From: Cymodocea nodosa
Lineage: Eukaryota > Streptophyta > Magnoliopsida > Alismatales > Cymodoceaceae
Length of the DNA: 64,000 nucleotides
Assembly: GCA_036874045.1 (NCBI GenBank)
Contig: CM072339.1
Location: 10,299,501 to 10,363,500 of the forward strand
Reading direction: 5' to 3'
The translations under genes and the position numbers were made by a program. The notes under the pieces were generated by a model. That model ran no database searches. It saw nothing but the letters and a program-made list of their open reading frames with translations, and was not told where the DNA came from. Positions 25,369 through 37,806 of this stretch are shown here, one piece after another. How positions within the stretch are numbered: the first letter of the stretch is position 1; every line of letters starts with the position of its first letter.

Positions 25369-27453
25369 TGTAGAGTCATAATTTATGCATATTTTATATA
25401 GTTAATTGATACATTTTAGGTGTTTAAAGTCATATACTCATAAGTGCTTAATGAAAATTTAAGTTATAATGCATTGTGGGCAAATAATGTAGTTATGGGC
25501 TTAAATGAAGAAAGTAATGCATAAATGAGACTCTATTTGTTATTTAGCATTTCATGTAAACACATTTACATCTTGGTGGCAATACAATTGCATTTTATTA
25601 AGTAGATTAAATTTACTTTAGCATTTAGAATTAATTATTTAAATAAGTACATAGGTATTTCTGGAATTCAATGAAAAATGTGATTTTTGGCCCTTTTGAA
25701 GTATCCATGTTTAGGAATATATCTTATCTTATTTCTTGACTATTTTAATGTATTTGTTTGAGTTTTATAGGTTGAAGAATAAGAAAAATAAAGCAAATCA
25801 AGTTATGAGGAATCTTGGCCCTTGGATTGAAGATCAAAGGTGGAGATCAAGTTCCACCACTTGGAGCCTCTATAAAAGGAGAGGCAAGGCCAACAATCCC
25901 CCTCTCTTGGACGAGCTTTCCCCCATTCCAACCCTTGAAAGTCGTTAGCCCCTCTCCCTCCCTCAAGAACTCGTGGAAGGTGGTGTTCCTCCCCCCTCTC
26001 ATGGAGCTCCAAGGTAGAAGACAAGGTTTGGCCAACCTCTTCTTCTCCTCTCTTGGTGGTTGCTAGTAGGAGGACGGCTAGGGCATCTTTTCCAGACCTT
26101 GTGGGTGCTATTTGGAGCACATCTAAAGCTGTGCAACTGTCTCCCCTCTTCCGTGGATCAGTCCTAGTAGAAGAAAGGCAAGGGTTGTGGACTTTAGGTG
26201 GATGACTACTTGTTTCTTGGTGTTTGGTGGTGTTTGAAGACCTCCCACTTCCGGAAGAGAACTCATGTGGTGACAGCCACGAAATTCTTGGCTAGGAGCA
26301 CATCTCATGTACCATTATTCTTCAAAACAAGTTTGCACTTCAAGGTAAAAAGGGTTGTATTGGTTTAGCTCTTTAGGTTTTCATTTTCTTGTTTAAAGTT
26401 GAGTTCTTTGTAATTTCAATAGGGTAGTTGTAGTTTTAGGTTTAGTTGTAGTGTTACATTGTAGTTTAATCATAGAACTTTCATTTCAGTAGTTTATTAT
26501 GTTTAGTTTGAATGAATGGAAACAAATTTGGTTTGAATCTTGTGCATATGTGAATATGTGTATGCTAACAAAGCTAATTTGTGGATGTTGATCGTTGGCT
26601 TAGAATCCTGTAAATTAGACGATTTTGTTTAGGTCATAACTCACTGGTCCAGTGATGTTTTGCTTTAGTTTTTTATTTTATTTTGTATAACTTCGAGTGT
26701 ACTTTACTCCTGTATAGTTTTTAGAATTTTTCTAATCGATTTGTATAGGTTTTCCAATTTATTTTGTTGATGTTGCATCTAGCATATCCTAATGTTTTTT
26801 TCCCAATTTTTGCTTCAGTGCCAAATTTTATATCTTTTTATCTATAGCATGAAATCGACCTCTGTAAATTTTCTATGTTAGATGAATGAGTTAAGTTTCA
26901 AAGCACACTGATTTTGCAGATTTTCGTGAAGATTTGAAAATCTGATGCCATTTTTAGTAACTACGCGCAATTTAGGGATGTTAATTGCCAATCTACGCAT
27001 TTGTAGGAAAAGCATTGTCAACGCTTGACTATTTCAGATCTTTTAACGAAATCAGTGGGGTTGTAAAGTAATCCAATGAATACTCAGTATGATATTTTTA
27101 CTGTATTTTACCATTGAGATACTAAGAGGAGGATATGTGTGAACTTGACTGAATTTCGAGATTCTATGCTGTAATAAGTTAGTGTTTTATGAATGGAAAT
27201 GAGGAATTTATACTCTATTGAGTGAATTTTTGATAAGTTTTGAATCACTTGTAATTATTATTATTTTTACACCTTAGAAATATTTTGTAAAAGCCAAATC
27301 CTTGTGGATTCGACCCGTACTCGTCGAAGTGTATTACAATTGCACTGTGCGCTTGCGGTTATTTTAAAATGAGTTTTGAGTTTAATGTTTTATCATTTTG
27401 ATCCCCTTTGTAAGTTTTAAGATCTTATTTTGGGGACAAAAAAAACCTCAACA
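25369..27453 (+). repeat. Gypsy-1 5' LTR (LTR-A)
   Basis: 2085 bp, tgtaga..caaca. It has a TATA box at 25871-25878 (tataaaag) and, near 27308-27362, the U5-like block shared with LTR-B (ggattcgacc..tactcgtc..gcactgtgcgctt). The open frames at 25736-26308 on both strands recur in the other LTR and are not genes. Confidence 0.95.
25871..25880 (+). promoter_or_regulatory. TATA box of LTR-A
   Basis: cctctataaaaggagagg; the same site is at 38305-38314 in the 3' LTR. It places the likely transcript start about 30 bases downstream, giving a long U3 of about 0.5 kb and an R-U5 of about 1.5 kb. Confidence 0.7.
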
Positions 27454-27459
27454 AGTTTT

Positions 27460-27477
27460 TGGCACCGTTGCCAAGGA
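27460..27477 (+). promoter_or_regulatory. Primer-binding site of gypsy-1
   Basis: tggcaccgttgccaagga, six bases after the LTR end. It is close to the Athila/Tat tRNA-Asp-type consensus tggcgccgttgccgggga. Confidence 0.85.
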
Positions 27478-28290
27478 TTTGGTTATGTTTTTACCAAATT
27501 TCTTTGGTGCTTTTAATGGATTTTTGAAAAGTAATGATTGTTTGTTGTGTATATTCTTTTATGTTTTGTGTATATACTTATTTTAATGTGTAGTTCAATT
27601 TGTTTTGTTTGTAATGTAAATTCTTGATCTACCATACTATAACTTCATATTCAGATAGGTTTTGTCCATAATATGTGATGATTTAAAATCAGTAGTCAAT
27701 AGGACATACCTTTTATACGAAAGTTTAAGTGTATAGTATTTGTAATTATTCTAAAATGCAAACTTGTAACCGGAAAATTTAATTCTGCTATTTGCAAGAC
27801 TTGCTGCGAATTTTTTCTATATTTTTCCTGTAAAGTTTAGTTTAAGATGTTTCTATAGAGTATTTGTATGCTTAATTCAGAGTTATATGCAAAAAGTTAT
27901 GATTTTTCAAAGTCAAACTAGCATGTAGTTTCAATTTGAAAATAGATTCATTAGTTAATCTAGAATGAATTGGGAAATTGTTGTATAGGTAATCTTGTAT
28001 TTATATTGCATTATTCTTTAATTTTCTTCATTTAATTATTATTTATTCTTTCATTGTGTAGTCATTCTTTTATTAAAATGGATTAAAGTTACTCACTTGG
28101 TTGCTACTTTGTGCAGATCTAACTAATAGTGAATCACTTGAAGAGTGAGAAAAATTAAAAACAAAGGTTGGTAAAGATTAACTTAGTCATTGAATCTTTA
28201 TTTTCTTTATATCTGAATAAGAGCTTATTTGCCATGGATGATTGGTCAAACTAGGTTGATGAATATTATGGCTATGATGAAAATGACTTT
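27478..28290 (+). other. Gypsy-1 leader, no coding region
   Basis: An AT-rich untranslated leader of about 800 bases between primer site and first reading frame. In canonical Athila elements gag would begin here; no capsid sequence is found. Confidence 0.7.
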
Positions 28291-29445
28291 ATGCCATCAT
28301 GCTTTTCTTGTTTTGCAAGTGATCATGTTACTAGTGAATGCCCAAATGATATGCTTCATGAACAAAATTTTAGCATGCCATGTAATGTATTAGAATATGA
28401 AAGTAATCATCTTCCATGCATGAAATATGATTCATATATTCACCATGATTTACCTAATCATGCATATGCATCTACTAGTAAATCTGAAAATTCTTATCAT
28501 GCATCTAGTATAGATCTAAGCGAAGATATAGATAAATTTAATACAATTATGGACAACATTGTTAAAGAGAAATCTATTAGTAGTTATAGTAAGAATGTTT
28601 TTCATGCTGATCTAATTGATGTGGATGCAACATGTGATGACCTTGGAAAACAAATGGATGCATTTGTTACTTTAAGGTCAGGTAAGGAAGTGAGTAGGAC
28701 TAGTGGTGAAATTCCTTTATCCGTGAGTCCTCTAGAGCCTTGTTGCAATCCAACTAGAGTAGAAATTTCTGAAGATCCTATAGTTATCTCAAGAAGTGAT
28801 AAGGGTAAGCAAGTAGCCGATGCTCCATTAGAATCATTTACTAGTGCTCCTTACCCTACTAGACTTAGAGTCAAATCAGGAGGAGACAAATTAGATAAGA
28901 TTAGAGAAACTTTTGAGCAAGTGAGAGTGAACATACCTTTATTGGAATTAATTCAACAAGTTCCCTTGCATGCTAAGTTCTTAAAAGATCTGTGTACTAA
29001 GAAGAGAGCTACGAAGATACCTAAGAGTGTAAACTTAGTGGAAGCAAGTAGTTCTTATTTTTATGATTATATTCCTAGAAAGTATAATGATCCTAGGACT
29101 CCTACTATTTCATGTATTATAGGAAAAACTACTTTTGAAGGAGCTTTATTAGACCTAGGAGCCGCAGTGAATGTTATGCCTTCTAGCATTTATGAAGAAC
29201 TAGGGTTAAACTGCTTGCAACCAACAAGAATAGTAATTCACCTAGTTGATAGATCTTTTAGGACACCTCTAGGAATAGTGGAAGACCTCTTGATTAAGGT
29301 CCAAGATTTTCTATATCCTATAGACTTCATAGTTATAGAAAACCGTCCCATTATAGACCTTAAGAATAGTGCTTCATTAATTTTAGGTCGACCCTTTTTA
29401 GCAACAATTGATGCTTACATTGGTTGTAGGGAAGGTTTTATGTAG
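28291..29445 (+). pseudogene. Gypsy-1 zinc knuckle, LRSGKEV linker and aspartic protease
   Basis: An open frame of 384 codons. Residues 4-17 form a CX2CX4HX4C knuckle (CFSC..H..C), which packages RNA in gag. Near residue 127 comes VTLRSGKEV, the linker motif that in Athila elements joins the end of gag to pol. Residues about 270-380 are the retropepsin-like protease, with the active-site loop LLDLGAAVNVMPSS, then VHLVDRS-like and LGRPFLAT motifs. The protease would mature the polyprotein. The frame starts without any capsid domain. It is part of a fossil. Confidence 0.9.
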
Positions 29446-29487
29446 ATCACATGTGGAGATCAGAAGTCGCAACTAAATGTTTTTAAT

Positions 29488-31330
29488 GTGGAAAGTGGCA
29501 TGCGAGATCAATTAGAGGAAGAATTTGAAGTTAACCTGGTTGATGTGTTTGAAGAAGTTAAAGATTCTTTTGAAGAGGACAAAGCCAGCCTTAATGTTGA
29601 AAATGATAAAGACTACTTTTTGGTATCAAGTGATTTCGAAGATGACACTTTCATGGAGATCAATGAAGCTAACCAAGTGGAAGTGGCTAAATCAAATGAA
29701 GTTGAGCTGGCAGAGCAAGCTCAAATAGAATTGAAACCGCTACCTGTAGATCTCAAGTACGTATTTTTGGGAGAATGTGAGAAGTGGCCTGTTATTATTT
29801 CTGCCCATTTGATTAAGGATCAAGAAGCTCAATTAGTTGAAGTGCTTAAGGAAAATAGAAGAGCTATTGGATGGACTATGGAGGATATTAAAGGAATAAG
29901 CCCTTCTATTTGTACTCATAGAATTCATTTGGATCCTAGTTATGCTCCATCTAGGCAACCTCAGAGAAGACTAAATGTAAATATTAAGGAGGTAGTAAGA
30001 AAAGAAATCTTAAAATGGTTAGATCATGATATTATCTACCCTATTTCTGATAGTCCTTAGGTTAGCCCTATTTAGGTTGTTCCCAAGAAATCTGGTATTA
30101 TAGTGGTTAGAAATGCTAATGATGAATTGGTTCCCACCAGAATGCAGACCGGGTGGAGAGTATGCATTGATTATAGGAAATTGAACAATGCCACCCGTAA
30201 GGATCATTTTCCATTACCCTTTATGATCAAATGTTGGAAAAATTAGCAAGGCAAGAATTTTATTACTTTCTGGATGGCTATTCTGGTTACAACCAAATTC
30301 ATGTTGCTTTAGAGGACCAAGAAAAGACAACATTTACTTGTCCTTTTGGAACTTTTGCATTTCGGCGTATGCCTTTTAGATTGTGCAATGCGCTTGCGAC
30401 ATTTCAACGTTGTATGATGGGTATTTTCTCAGATATGATTGAGAGATTCTTGGAAGTGTTCATGGATGATTTCTCAATATCGGGATCTTCCTTTGAATCA
30501 TGCTTGGAAAATTTGAGAATGGTTTTGGAGAGATGTATAGAGAAATATTTAGTGCTAAACTAGGAAAAGTGCCACTTTATGGTAAAACGAGGAATTGTTT
30601 TAGGACACATAGTTTCTGGTAAAGGATTAGAGGTGGATAAAGCAAAAGTGGATTTAATAGCAAACCTGCCTCCACCTAAGATTGTTAGAGATGTAAGAGC
30701 ATTTCTTGGCCATGCTGGATTTTACCAAAGATTTATTAAGGATTTCAGCAAAATTGCTCAACCATTAAGTAGATTGTTAGCAAAGGACACCAAGTTTGAT
30801 TTTTCTATAGATTGTGAAAAAGCATTTGTTAAGTTGAAAGAGGCTCTATCCTTAGCTCCTATTGTTCATGCATCGGATTGGTCTCATCCTTTTGAGTTGA
30901 TGTGTGATGCCTCTGATTATGCTATAGGCGTAGTTCTTGGGCAAAAGATTGATAAGCTTCCCAGAGTTATCTATTATGCAAGTAGAACATTGAATGATGC
31001 CTAGAAAAATTATACAGTAACAGAGGAGGAATTTTTAGCAATAGTGTTTGCCTTGGAGAAATTTAGACCTTATTTGGTTGGCTCACACACTATTGTTTAT
31101 ACTGATCATAATGCCTTAAAATATTTGTTGGCAAAATAAGATGCAAAACCCCGACTTATGAGATGGATCTTATTGTTACAAGAATTTGATTTGGTAATTA
31201 AGGACAAAAGGGGTTGTGAAAATGTAGTTACCGACCATCTATCAAGGCTATCTATTGGAGATTCTTCAGAGATACCCATCAATGATGTTTTTCTAGATGA
31301 GCAGGTATTATCTATTAGTGTTGAACCTTA
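29488..31330 (+). pseudogene. Gypsy-1 reverse transcriptase and RNase H region
   Basis: An acidic linker (29488-29730) leads to the RT entry motif (RRLNVNIKEVVRKEILKW, near 29960), the palm with LDGYSGYNQI near 30270 and the catalytic FMDDF box near 30460. The connection motif GHAGFYQRFIKDFSKIAQPL follows near 30710, then RNase H from about 30830 (FELMCDASDYAIGVVLGQ) to about 31260. The wording is Athila-clade. The solo LTR-B interrupts the element just after this region. It is a fossil with several breaks. Confidence 0.9.
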
Positions 31331-31336
31331 GCATGC

Positions 31337-33116
31337 TGTTTAGAATGAAAAAGTGCATATTATTAACGGTTAAATGATGGTTAATTGCATAATATTTAGC
31401 TTATCATATGAGAATTAAGCCATTATGTTATAATTGCACTGTTATATGCTTTAATTGAAGAATATACTTAATTTTGAGGAATTAATGTCAATTTAGTATA
31501 TTTCTGAACTGTCAGTAAGTTGCAGGCTGTGAAATTCTTAAGTTTTCGAATTTTCTGATATTTAGGACAGTTATGTTTAACATATCGAATATATTTCGGG
31601 CAGTTATGTTTAAGAGACCGAATATGTCAGATAGTTATGTTTATATTGCCGAATAGTTATGTTTTGAAAGAATATTTTATTATTTCTAGAAGTACATGTG
31701 TCGAAACCATAATGCATGACTTAAGTGAACTTTCGGTGAGTTATCTCTAACTATCCGAAATTGCAACTAGGCATCGGATAGTTATACTTGTAACCCTCCG
31801 AAATCTCTTTTTATTTTATAAAATAGCTATGGACACGTGTCATGTTCTAGTAAAGTGACTTAAGTGGATTTTCAGTGAGTTAGCTATAACTATCCGAAAT
31901 GCATCTGAGCATCGGATAGTTAGACCTGTAACTCTCCGAAATGGGTATTTTATTATTAAACTGCTGCTGACACGTGTCGAGATTTGGTAGATTTACTTAA
32001 GTTATATATCGATGAGTTAGCTATAACTACCCGAAATGCATCTGAGCATCGGATAGTTAAGTTTATAAGTATCCGAAATGCACCTAAGCATTAGATAGTT
32101 AAATTTATGCACGTGTTTTATAGTTAAATCAACGAAGAAAGTCCGTTGAGTTATTTGTAATTCCACGGACTATTTATTTTCTAATATGCCACTATAGCGG
32201 TTGCAGAAACAGGACAGTTGGAAGAAAAACCACGATTGCATGTATTGCACAGGGAGAAGAAATCATCAGTGTTGATATGAATGAAGGAAATCCAATCGAT
32301 CATTCAAGTAGAAGTAATTTTCAGTGGTGTAATTGCGTTGCAAGTAGTGTCGGAAGTATTTATTGTCGAGTGAGATTACTTTACATTTCACCTTTCGCCC
32401 ATTTCCATGTTCATATTAAAACAAAAATACCAAAAACAATTTATCTATGTTTGTAGGTTGTATTTGAGTGTTGTATTGTTTGTGTTGTATCGTGATTAAT
32501 GTTATCTTCATCAGTGTTGTGATTGCTTTATGTTTGTTTTAGTTTTACAGTTTACTAAAATTGGTTCATTCAAAAGACTTAAAGATTTTAATGGTTACTG
32601 TTTGAATTATCTAAATGTTAGTATTGCTTAATGATAAATCCAGTGTTTACTAACATTAAAGAGCTTAATTGATGTTATTTACAATCTATGGAATCGCCCA
32701 ATGGTTGACCGAATTCCTCTGTAAATAATAGTATTAAAAAGAAAAGATAGGCTCGTGGAGTTAACTTAAGTCCACGAGGTTAGTCCGTTGAGTTAGCCAT
32801 AACTCAACAAACTTTATCCGTTGAGTTAACTGTAATTCAATGGAGAGCTTATTGAATATATAAATTTGATTGTTAACAAACAGACAGTTCTAAATTCTTC
32901 AGCAATTCCCTGTGGGATCGACCTGTACTTGCACATTGATACAATAGACACTGTGCACTTATAGTTAAAGTACAAATTGGAATTAATATCTAAATTGTAT
33001 TAAAGGTTGTTTGTTTACTTCTAAAAGAAAGAATAGGCATAAAGATAAATTAACTAAGTAAAAACAGAAGTAACAAATCCAAGTTTTTCTGGTGTAGTGC
33101 TAGGAAAATGCAAACA
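31337..33116 (+). repeat. Solo LTR-B inserted in gypsy-1
   Basis: 1780 bp, tgtttagaatg..caaaca, between catgc (31332-31336) and tatgc (33117-33121), a 5-bp duplication with one difference. Gypsy-1 pol sequence resumes directly on the far side. It contains three tandem units of about 137 bp (31690-32080), each with an inverted repeat and a GACACGTGTC-type palindrome. The gttgagtta/actcaacg section lies near 32130-32170 and 32750-32850, and the U5-like block near 32911-32968. Since gypsy-1 itself is young, this insertion is younger still. Confidence 0.9.
31690..32080 (+). repeat. Tandem units of about 137 bp in LTR-B
   Basis: The palindrome GACACGTGTC recurs at 31832 and 31969, with a variant at about 31693: spacing 139 and 137. 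Each unit also carries TAACTATCCGA..TCGGATAGTTA inverted repeats (a perfect 11-bp-arm example is 31887-31922, loop 14) and an acttaagt palindrome. Confidence 0.85.
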
Positions 33117-34409
33117 TATGCCGATATAGCAAATTATTTGGTTACAAAAAGAATACCACCCCATTGGTCTTCTATTGATAGGAAGAGATTTATATTGAAA
33201 TGTAAAGATTATTATTGGGATGACCCATACCTTTTTAAAGCATGTTCAGATTTAATTGTGAGAAGGTGCATCCCAGATTCTGAAGTGCTTAGTGTTCTCT
33301 CTTTCTGTCATGATCAACCTGTAGGAGGGCATTTTGGTCCTGGAAAGACTGCTGCCAAGGTATTGCAGTGTGGTTTTTTTTGGCCAACTCTGCATAAGGA
33401 TGCTTTTAAGTATTGTAAGCATTGCACAACATGTCAAAAAGCCAAACAAATGGGGAGAAGAGATATGATGCCTTTGAACCCCGTGATTGCAATTGATGCT
33501 TTTGATTTATGGGGTATCGATTTTATGGGTCCGTTTCCAAACTCAAGAGACTATTTGTATATTCTAGTAGTAGTGGATTACGTGACCAAATGGATAGAGG
33601 CAATCCCCACAAGATGTAACAGCAACAAGGAAGTTTGTGCCTTTGTAAAATCAAATATATTTTCAAGATTTGGAGTGCCCAAAGCTATAGTTAGTGATAA
33701 TGGCACACACTTTTGCAATAGAAGTTTTGAGAACTTGTTGAGAAAGAATGGAGTGACTCATAAACTTTCCACACCTTATCATCCTCAAACTAATAGGCAA
33801 GTTGAAAATGAAAATAGGTTAATTAAGCAGATTTTAGAGAAACTAGTAAGTGCTATAAGAAAAGATTGGGTTGACAAAGTGGATGATGTTCTGTGGGAAT
33901 ATCGTACTGCATTTAAGACTAGTTTGGGTATGTCTCCTTATAGAGCTGTATATGGAAAGGCTTGCCACTTACCAGTAGAGTTGGAACATAGGGCCATGTG
34001 GGCTATTAAGAAGTTAAATTTGGATTTTAAGGCAACTGGAGATGAAAGGAAATTTGAATTGAATGAGCTAGAAGAGTTAAAGAATGAAGCATATGAAAAT
34101 GCTAAAATTGCTAAGGAAAGAGCAAAAATTTTTCATGATAAAAGAATTTTAAGAAAAGAGTTTCAATAGGGCTAGCAAGTTTTGTTATATAACTCTAGAC
34201 TCCACCTTTTTCCAGGAAAGTTAAAATCTAGGTGGAATGGCCTGTTTGTTGTAAAGAGAGTCTACCCATATGGAGTAGTGGATATTGAATATCTTAAAGA
34301 TGGGCGAGTGATGAAGGTTAATGGCCAATGTCTCAAACTATTTTTAAATAAGGTAGATTTGCGAGAAGCAAGTAGTATAGATTTGTGTGAAGTAGAATAT
34401 AGTAATTAA
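33117..34409 (+). pseudogene. Gypsy-1 integrase region
   Basis: A long open stretch (33108-34169) begins just inside the solo-LTR end and reads into integrase. The Zn-binding HHCC domain lies near 33310-33440 ([18 protein letters not shown]), and the rve core has DLWGIDFMG near 33505, VSDNGTHF near 33690 and [16 protein letters not shown] near 33796. The Athila ending [18 protein letters not shown] is near 33952. The following frame (34182-34409) has the C-terminal LKSRWNGLFVVKRVYPYG motif found after the core in this clade. The enzyme would join the DNA copy to the chromosome. Confidence 0.9.
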
Positions 34410-34659
34410 TCATTCTTTTCTTCTTTGTAAGTATTTATATTTTGTAATGTGTATTTACTCTTTCTTTCTTTTTCACCAATTATTCTTTTATGCATGTTTG
34501 TTTATAGTTGTCACGATGTTATTGTTTATAATTATTCTTCCTGTAATTTATCTTGTAACTACTTGGTATTTCAAGGTGGTATGACTAATAGCAACTACGA
34601 GAACCTGGTAACATCTACACTAAGCTACTTTACTTGTTCTTATTTGTAGTAGTTTTGCA

Positions 34660-35976
34660 TTGTGCATGCATCGAGGAGTGTGGAGGAGAACTGAAGCAAA
34701 TAGGTTAGAGTGTTGTGAACCTCTTATAGAACTTGTTAACCCTCCACCATTACATCAAATGGAAGACCAGGGAAGAGTGCTAGCCGATGTGTGGTATCCT
34801 CCACAATTTGACCAACCCTCTTGTTTTGTGCTTCCAAATGTGGAAGGACAAAAGTTTAAGCTACACTCAAACTATATCCATCAATTGCCAAAGCTTTTAG
34901 GGTTGGAAAGAGAAGATGTCTACCTGTTTCTGCATGAATTTAATGAGATGTGTAGGCTAATTCATTTGCCTGATGTACCTGTAGATGCAATAAAACTAAG
35001 ATTTATTCCCTTTGCACTTAAGGAGGATGCTAAGAGGTGGATGTATAGTTTACCTCCTAACTCAATCCGTTCTTGAGAAGAATTCTGCAAGGTCTTTCTG
35101 AAGAAATATCATCCTCTATATCGCACCATCCAGCTTAAGAACGCTATTTTGAGTATTCAATAGAAACTGGATGAGTCTTTCTAGCGATATATGGAGCGCT
35201 TTATGAATTTGTTAGCTAGATGTCCAAACCATGGAGTTAACAGGGCAAGGCAAACCTAAGCTATCTATAAAGGTTTGAACATGCAATTAAGAACCATGTT
35301 AGAGTCCATGACTTCTGGTGGTTTTTGTCAATTAAGAGAGAATGCTGCTTGGAAATTTTTGTAAGAGCTTGCTGACCGCACAATACAATGAGAGACATCC
35401 TTAGATAAGACTTTTAATAGGTCTACACCTGCTCGAGGACTTCATGCGGTCGACAGCATTACTAGCATGGAAGCAAGATTACAAGCTGCTCTGAAAAAAA
35501 TTGAAGAATTACAACCATATGAGGATGTACAAGCTATGAGGTCTGGAATGAGGAACAACCAATATTATAACCACAGATGGAGAAACCATCCTAATTTTGG
35601 TTGGAGGAACCAAGATTATTTGAGAGAAAATGCGCCAGAGCAACATCATTTTGGAGCTAGTTCGAGCCGGCAGCCCCAACTGCAAGTTCCTGCCCTTCCT
35701 ACACCAAACACGCAATCAAACATTAATGCTGATATAGAACATAGAATGGCAAAAATGGAGGAAGAGATTCAAACTTTGCTAACTAAGATGGGACCAATGC
35801 TAGCGGAGCACTCTCAGGCAATCAAAGGAATTGAGGCTCAGTTAGAACATTTATCTGTTGGAAACCAGGAGCGTGAATCTTTGCCAAGTCAGCTGGCACC
35901 GAACCCAAGAAATGCTAGTGGTAGTAACCAATTTGGAGGACACACGAACGCAAGCTCAAGTGCCTCTTCATCTTGA
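34660..35976 (+). pseudogene. Gypsy-1 gag capsid region, placed after integrase
   Basis: Two open stretches with the same orientation as pol. The first (34660-35076) has the start of the plant gag capsid domain (Retrotrans_gag family): FKLHSNYIHQLPKLLG, then EDVYLFLHEFNEMCRL and LRFIPFALKEDAKRWMYSLP. Capsid sequence continues to about 35400. The second (35467-35976) has YYNHRWRNHPNFGWRNQ, a predicted coiled coil around residues 90-130 (EHRMAKMEEEIQTLL) and LPSQLAPNPR, which in Athila gag directly precedes the LRSGK linker. Here that linker is 7 kb upstream (28660). There is no zinc knuckle in this part; the knuckle is at 28300. The region is a fossil with some breaks. Confidence 0.85.
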
Positions 35977-37806
35977 TTGTATCTATATTTTATTTCTGTA
36001 CATAATTATCTTATATATGTTTTTCATTGTTAAATTCCTATTTGATGTGTGTTAGTTTTGTAGTGTTTGTTTGTTCAACTACAAGCCAGGTATGCATCCC
36101 TTATCCTTATCCTTTACAATGCACTTATATTTTTCATGTTACAATCTTGTATATTTGCATGTTTATCATTTCGTATATGCTAGAGCAAATATCATGAGTA
36201 ATTTTGACAATGCATGTAGACTTTAAGCTAGGCATGGGGGCGACATCTTAACTTGTAAAGTGTGTTTTATGTTTGTCTTTATCGTTTGCATGCTTTCAAC
36301 TTAGCTTAGTTATCTTTTTACATTGAGGACAATGTATAAGCTAGGCATGGGGGGGAGGCATTTGACGATAATCTATGATAGTATATTTATTTTGTTATCA
36401 TTTTCACGTTATTAGTATGTGTTTTGTTGTTTTTATGTGGTGTTTAAAATTTTTTTTGTAATTTTTTGTTTTCGATTGGAACTCAAGTTTGATGAGGTTT
36501 TGAAAACTCAAGAGTTGCTATTAAGATTAATGGGATTATCTCCCATTTTATTTTGAGTGGTATCTCCAGAGCTATATGTGTGGACCTATTATGAGTTCTT
36601 TAAAGGAAGATGAGTTTCATGCTGATGTGTTTTTAGTTGAGTCTTCCTAGCTACTTGGATTAATGCCTTGTTTCTTTTGCACCCATTTTTGAGTGATCCT
36701 AAGCTGAGTGCCACCATAATAATGGGTTACTCTATAACCTTGAGGTGAGATAATTTGGATCATCCCAAACTTTCATGAGAATCTGAAGATTGTGTTTAGG
36801 ACAGTTTTCAAGGTTATCACACTTGATATGTTAAGAATGGTGTTGGGGTAAGTAGTTGGAGAAATAAGGTGTATACCATTATGAAATTAGTTAGTTGATG
36901 GTTGAAAAAAAAAAAAATAAAAAATAAAAAAGAAAAAGAAAAGAGAAGAAAAGAAAAACAGAAAAAGAGAGAGAAAAATATGAAAAAAGAAGAAGAAGGA
37001 AAGAAAGCAATAAAGTAAATAGGTTGGTTTGTAGTCCAATGGGTAGTGAGAATGGTGTGGGGAGTGAATAAAGTTTTTCTTTTGTTATCAATTTTTCCTT
37101 TCTTGAGTGTTGGGGGTTTGACATATCAAGTGTAGTATCTTGTCGACTTGGACTAGACATTTTCCAACAGTTCTCATAGGAAGGAAGGAATCACTACCTA
37201 CCATTTTGTGGCTATTGAACTTGTCCATTATCGTGTGCTTTATATTCTCTTATGTGTAGTGAGGGTGAGATTCTTCTTGATGCAAGGCAGATGGTCCTAG
37301 TGGATAGGTGACTCCTTGAGCATGTTAGTGTTGACTTGTTGGAATTTAAAGAACTTGTGAGTTATTTTTCTTTTTGAGCCACCACCAATGCCCAAAGACC
37401 TTGATAGCGGTGATTGAGCCTGGCAACCTTTCACTTGAGCTTTAATCTCTCTCTTGTTTTATATTTTGTGTCTGTTTTCTTTTTAGTGTTTTAATGTGTT
37501 ATGTATGGATTTTACATGGTTTTACTATGGTTTTGTTTTGTTTTTATTTGTTTTGATTTAGACTTTGTGGGTATGTCTTCTGCAAACCCTTCGGAGACAA
37601 CACTCCACCACTAGGGTGACCTAGGGGTTTAACGGCTTGTTGCATAAGCTAAATGCAACCGCAATTCCTACGAAAGTGAGTTAGGATTTCTGTTTTTAGT
37701 AGTTAGTTTTGTTTTTAAATAAGTATGCCACCTTGTCAATTGTGTTTATCTTTTAGACTTCTAGTTAGTTATGCTAAGGACTAGCATAATTTAGGCTTGG
37801 GGGTTT
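35977..37806 (+). other. Gypsy-1 3' noncoding tail with polypurine tracts
   Basis: No gene. G-rich stretches lie at about 36226-36242 (aggcatgggggcg) and 36340-36358 (aggcatgggggggaggc). A purine-rich low-complexity tract lies at 36903-37016. The terminal tract ttaggcttgggggttt (about 37791-37806) abuts the 3' LTR and is the likely plus-strand primer. The minus-strand open frame at 36891-37160 reads the low-complexity tract and is not a gene. Confidence 0.75.
36903..37016 (+). repeat. Purine-rich low-complexity tract
   Basis: Almost pure A and G (aaaaaataaaaaataaaaaag.., then gagagag and gaagaagaagg). Confidence 0.85.

Noticed and set aside
25736-26308. Overlapping open frames on both strands (also at 38171-38743)
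   Set aside because: They are duplicated in both LTRs of gypsy-1 and read through promoter and leader sequence; chance frames in a GC-richer stretch.
31690-32080. Regular repeats with palindromes, CRISPR-like at first sight
   Set aside because: Repeats are long, imperfect, not separated by unique spacers, and lie in an LTR of a plant element.
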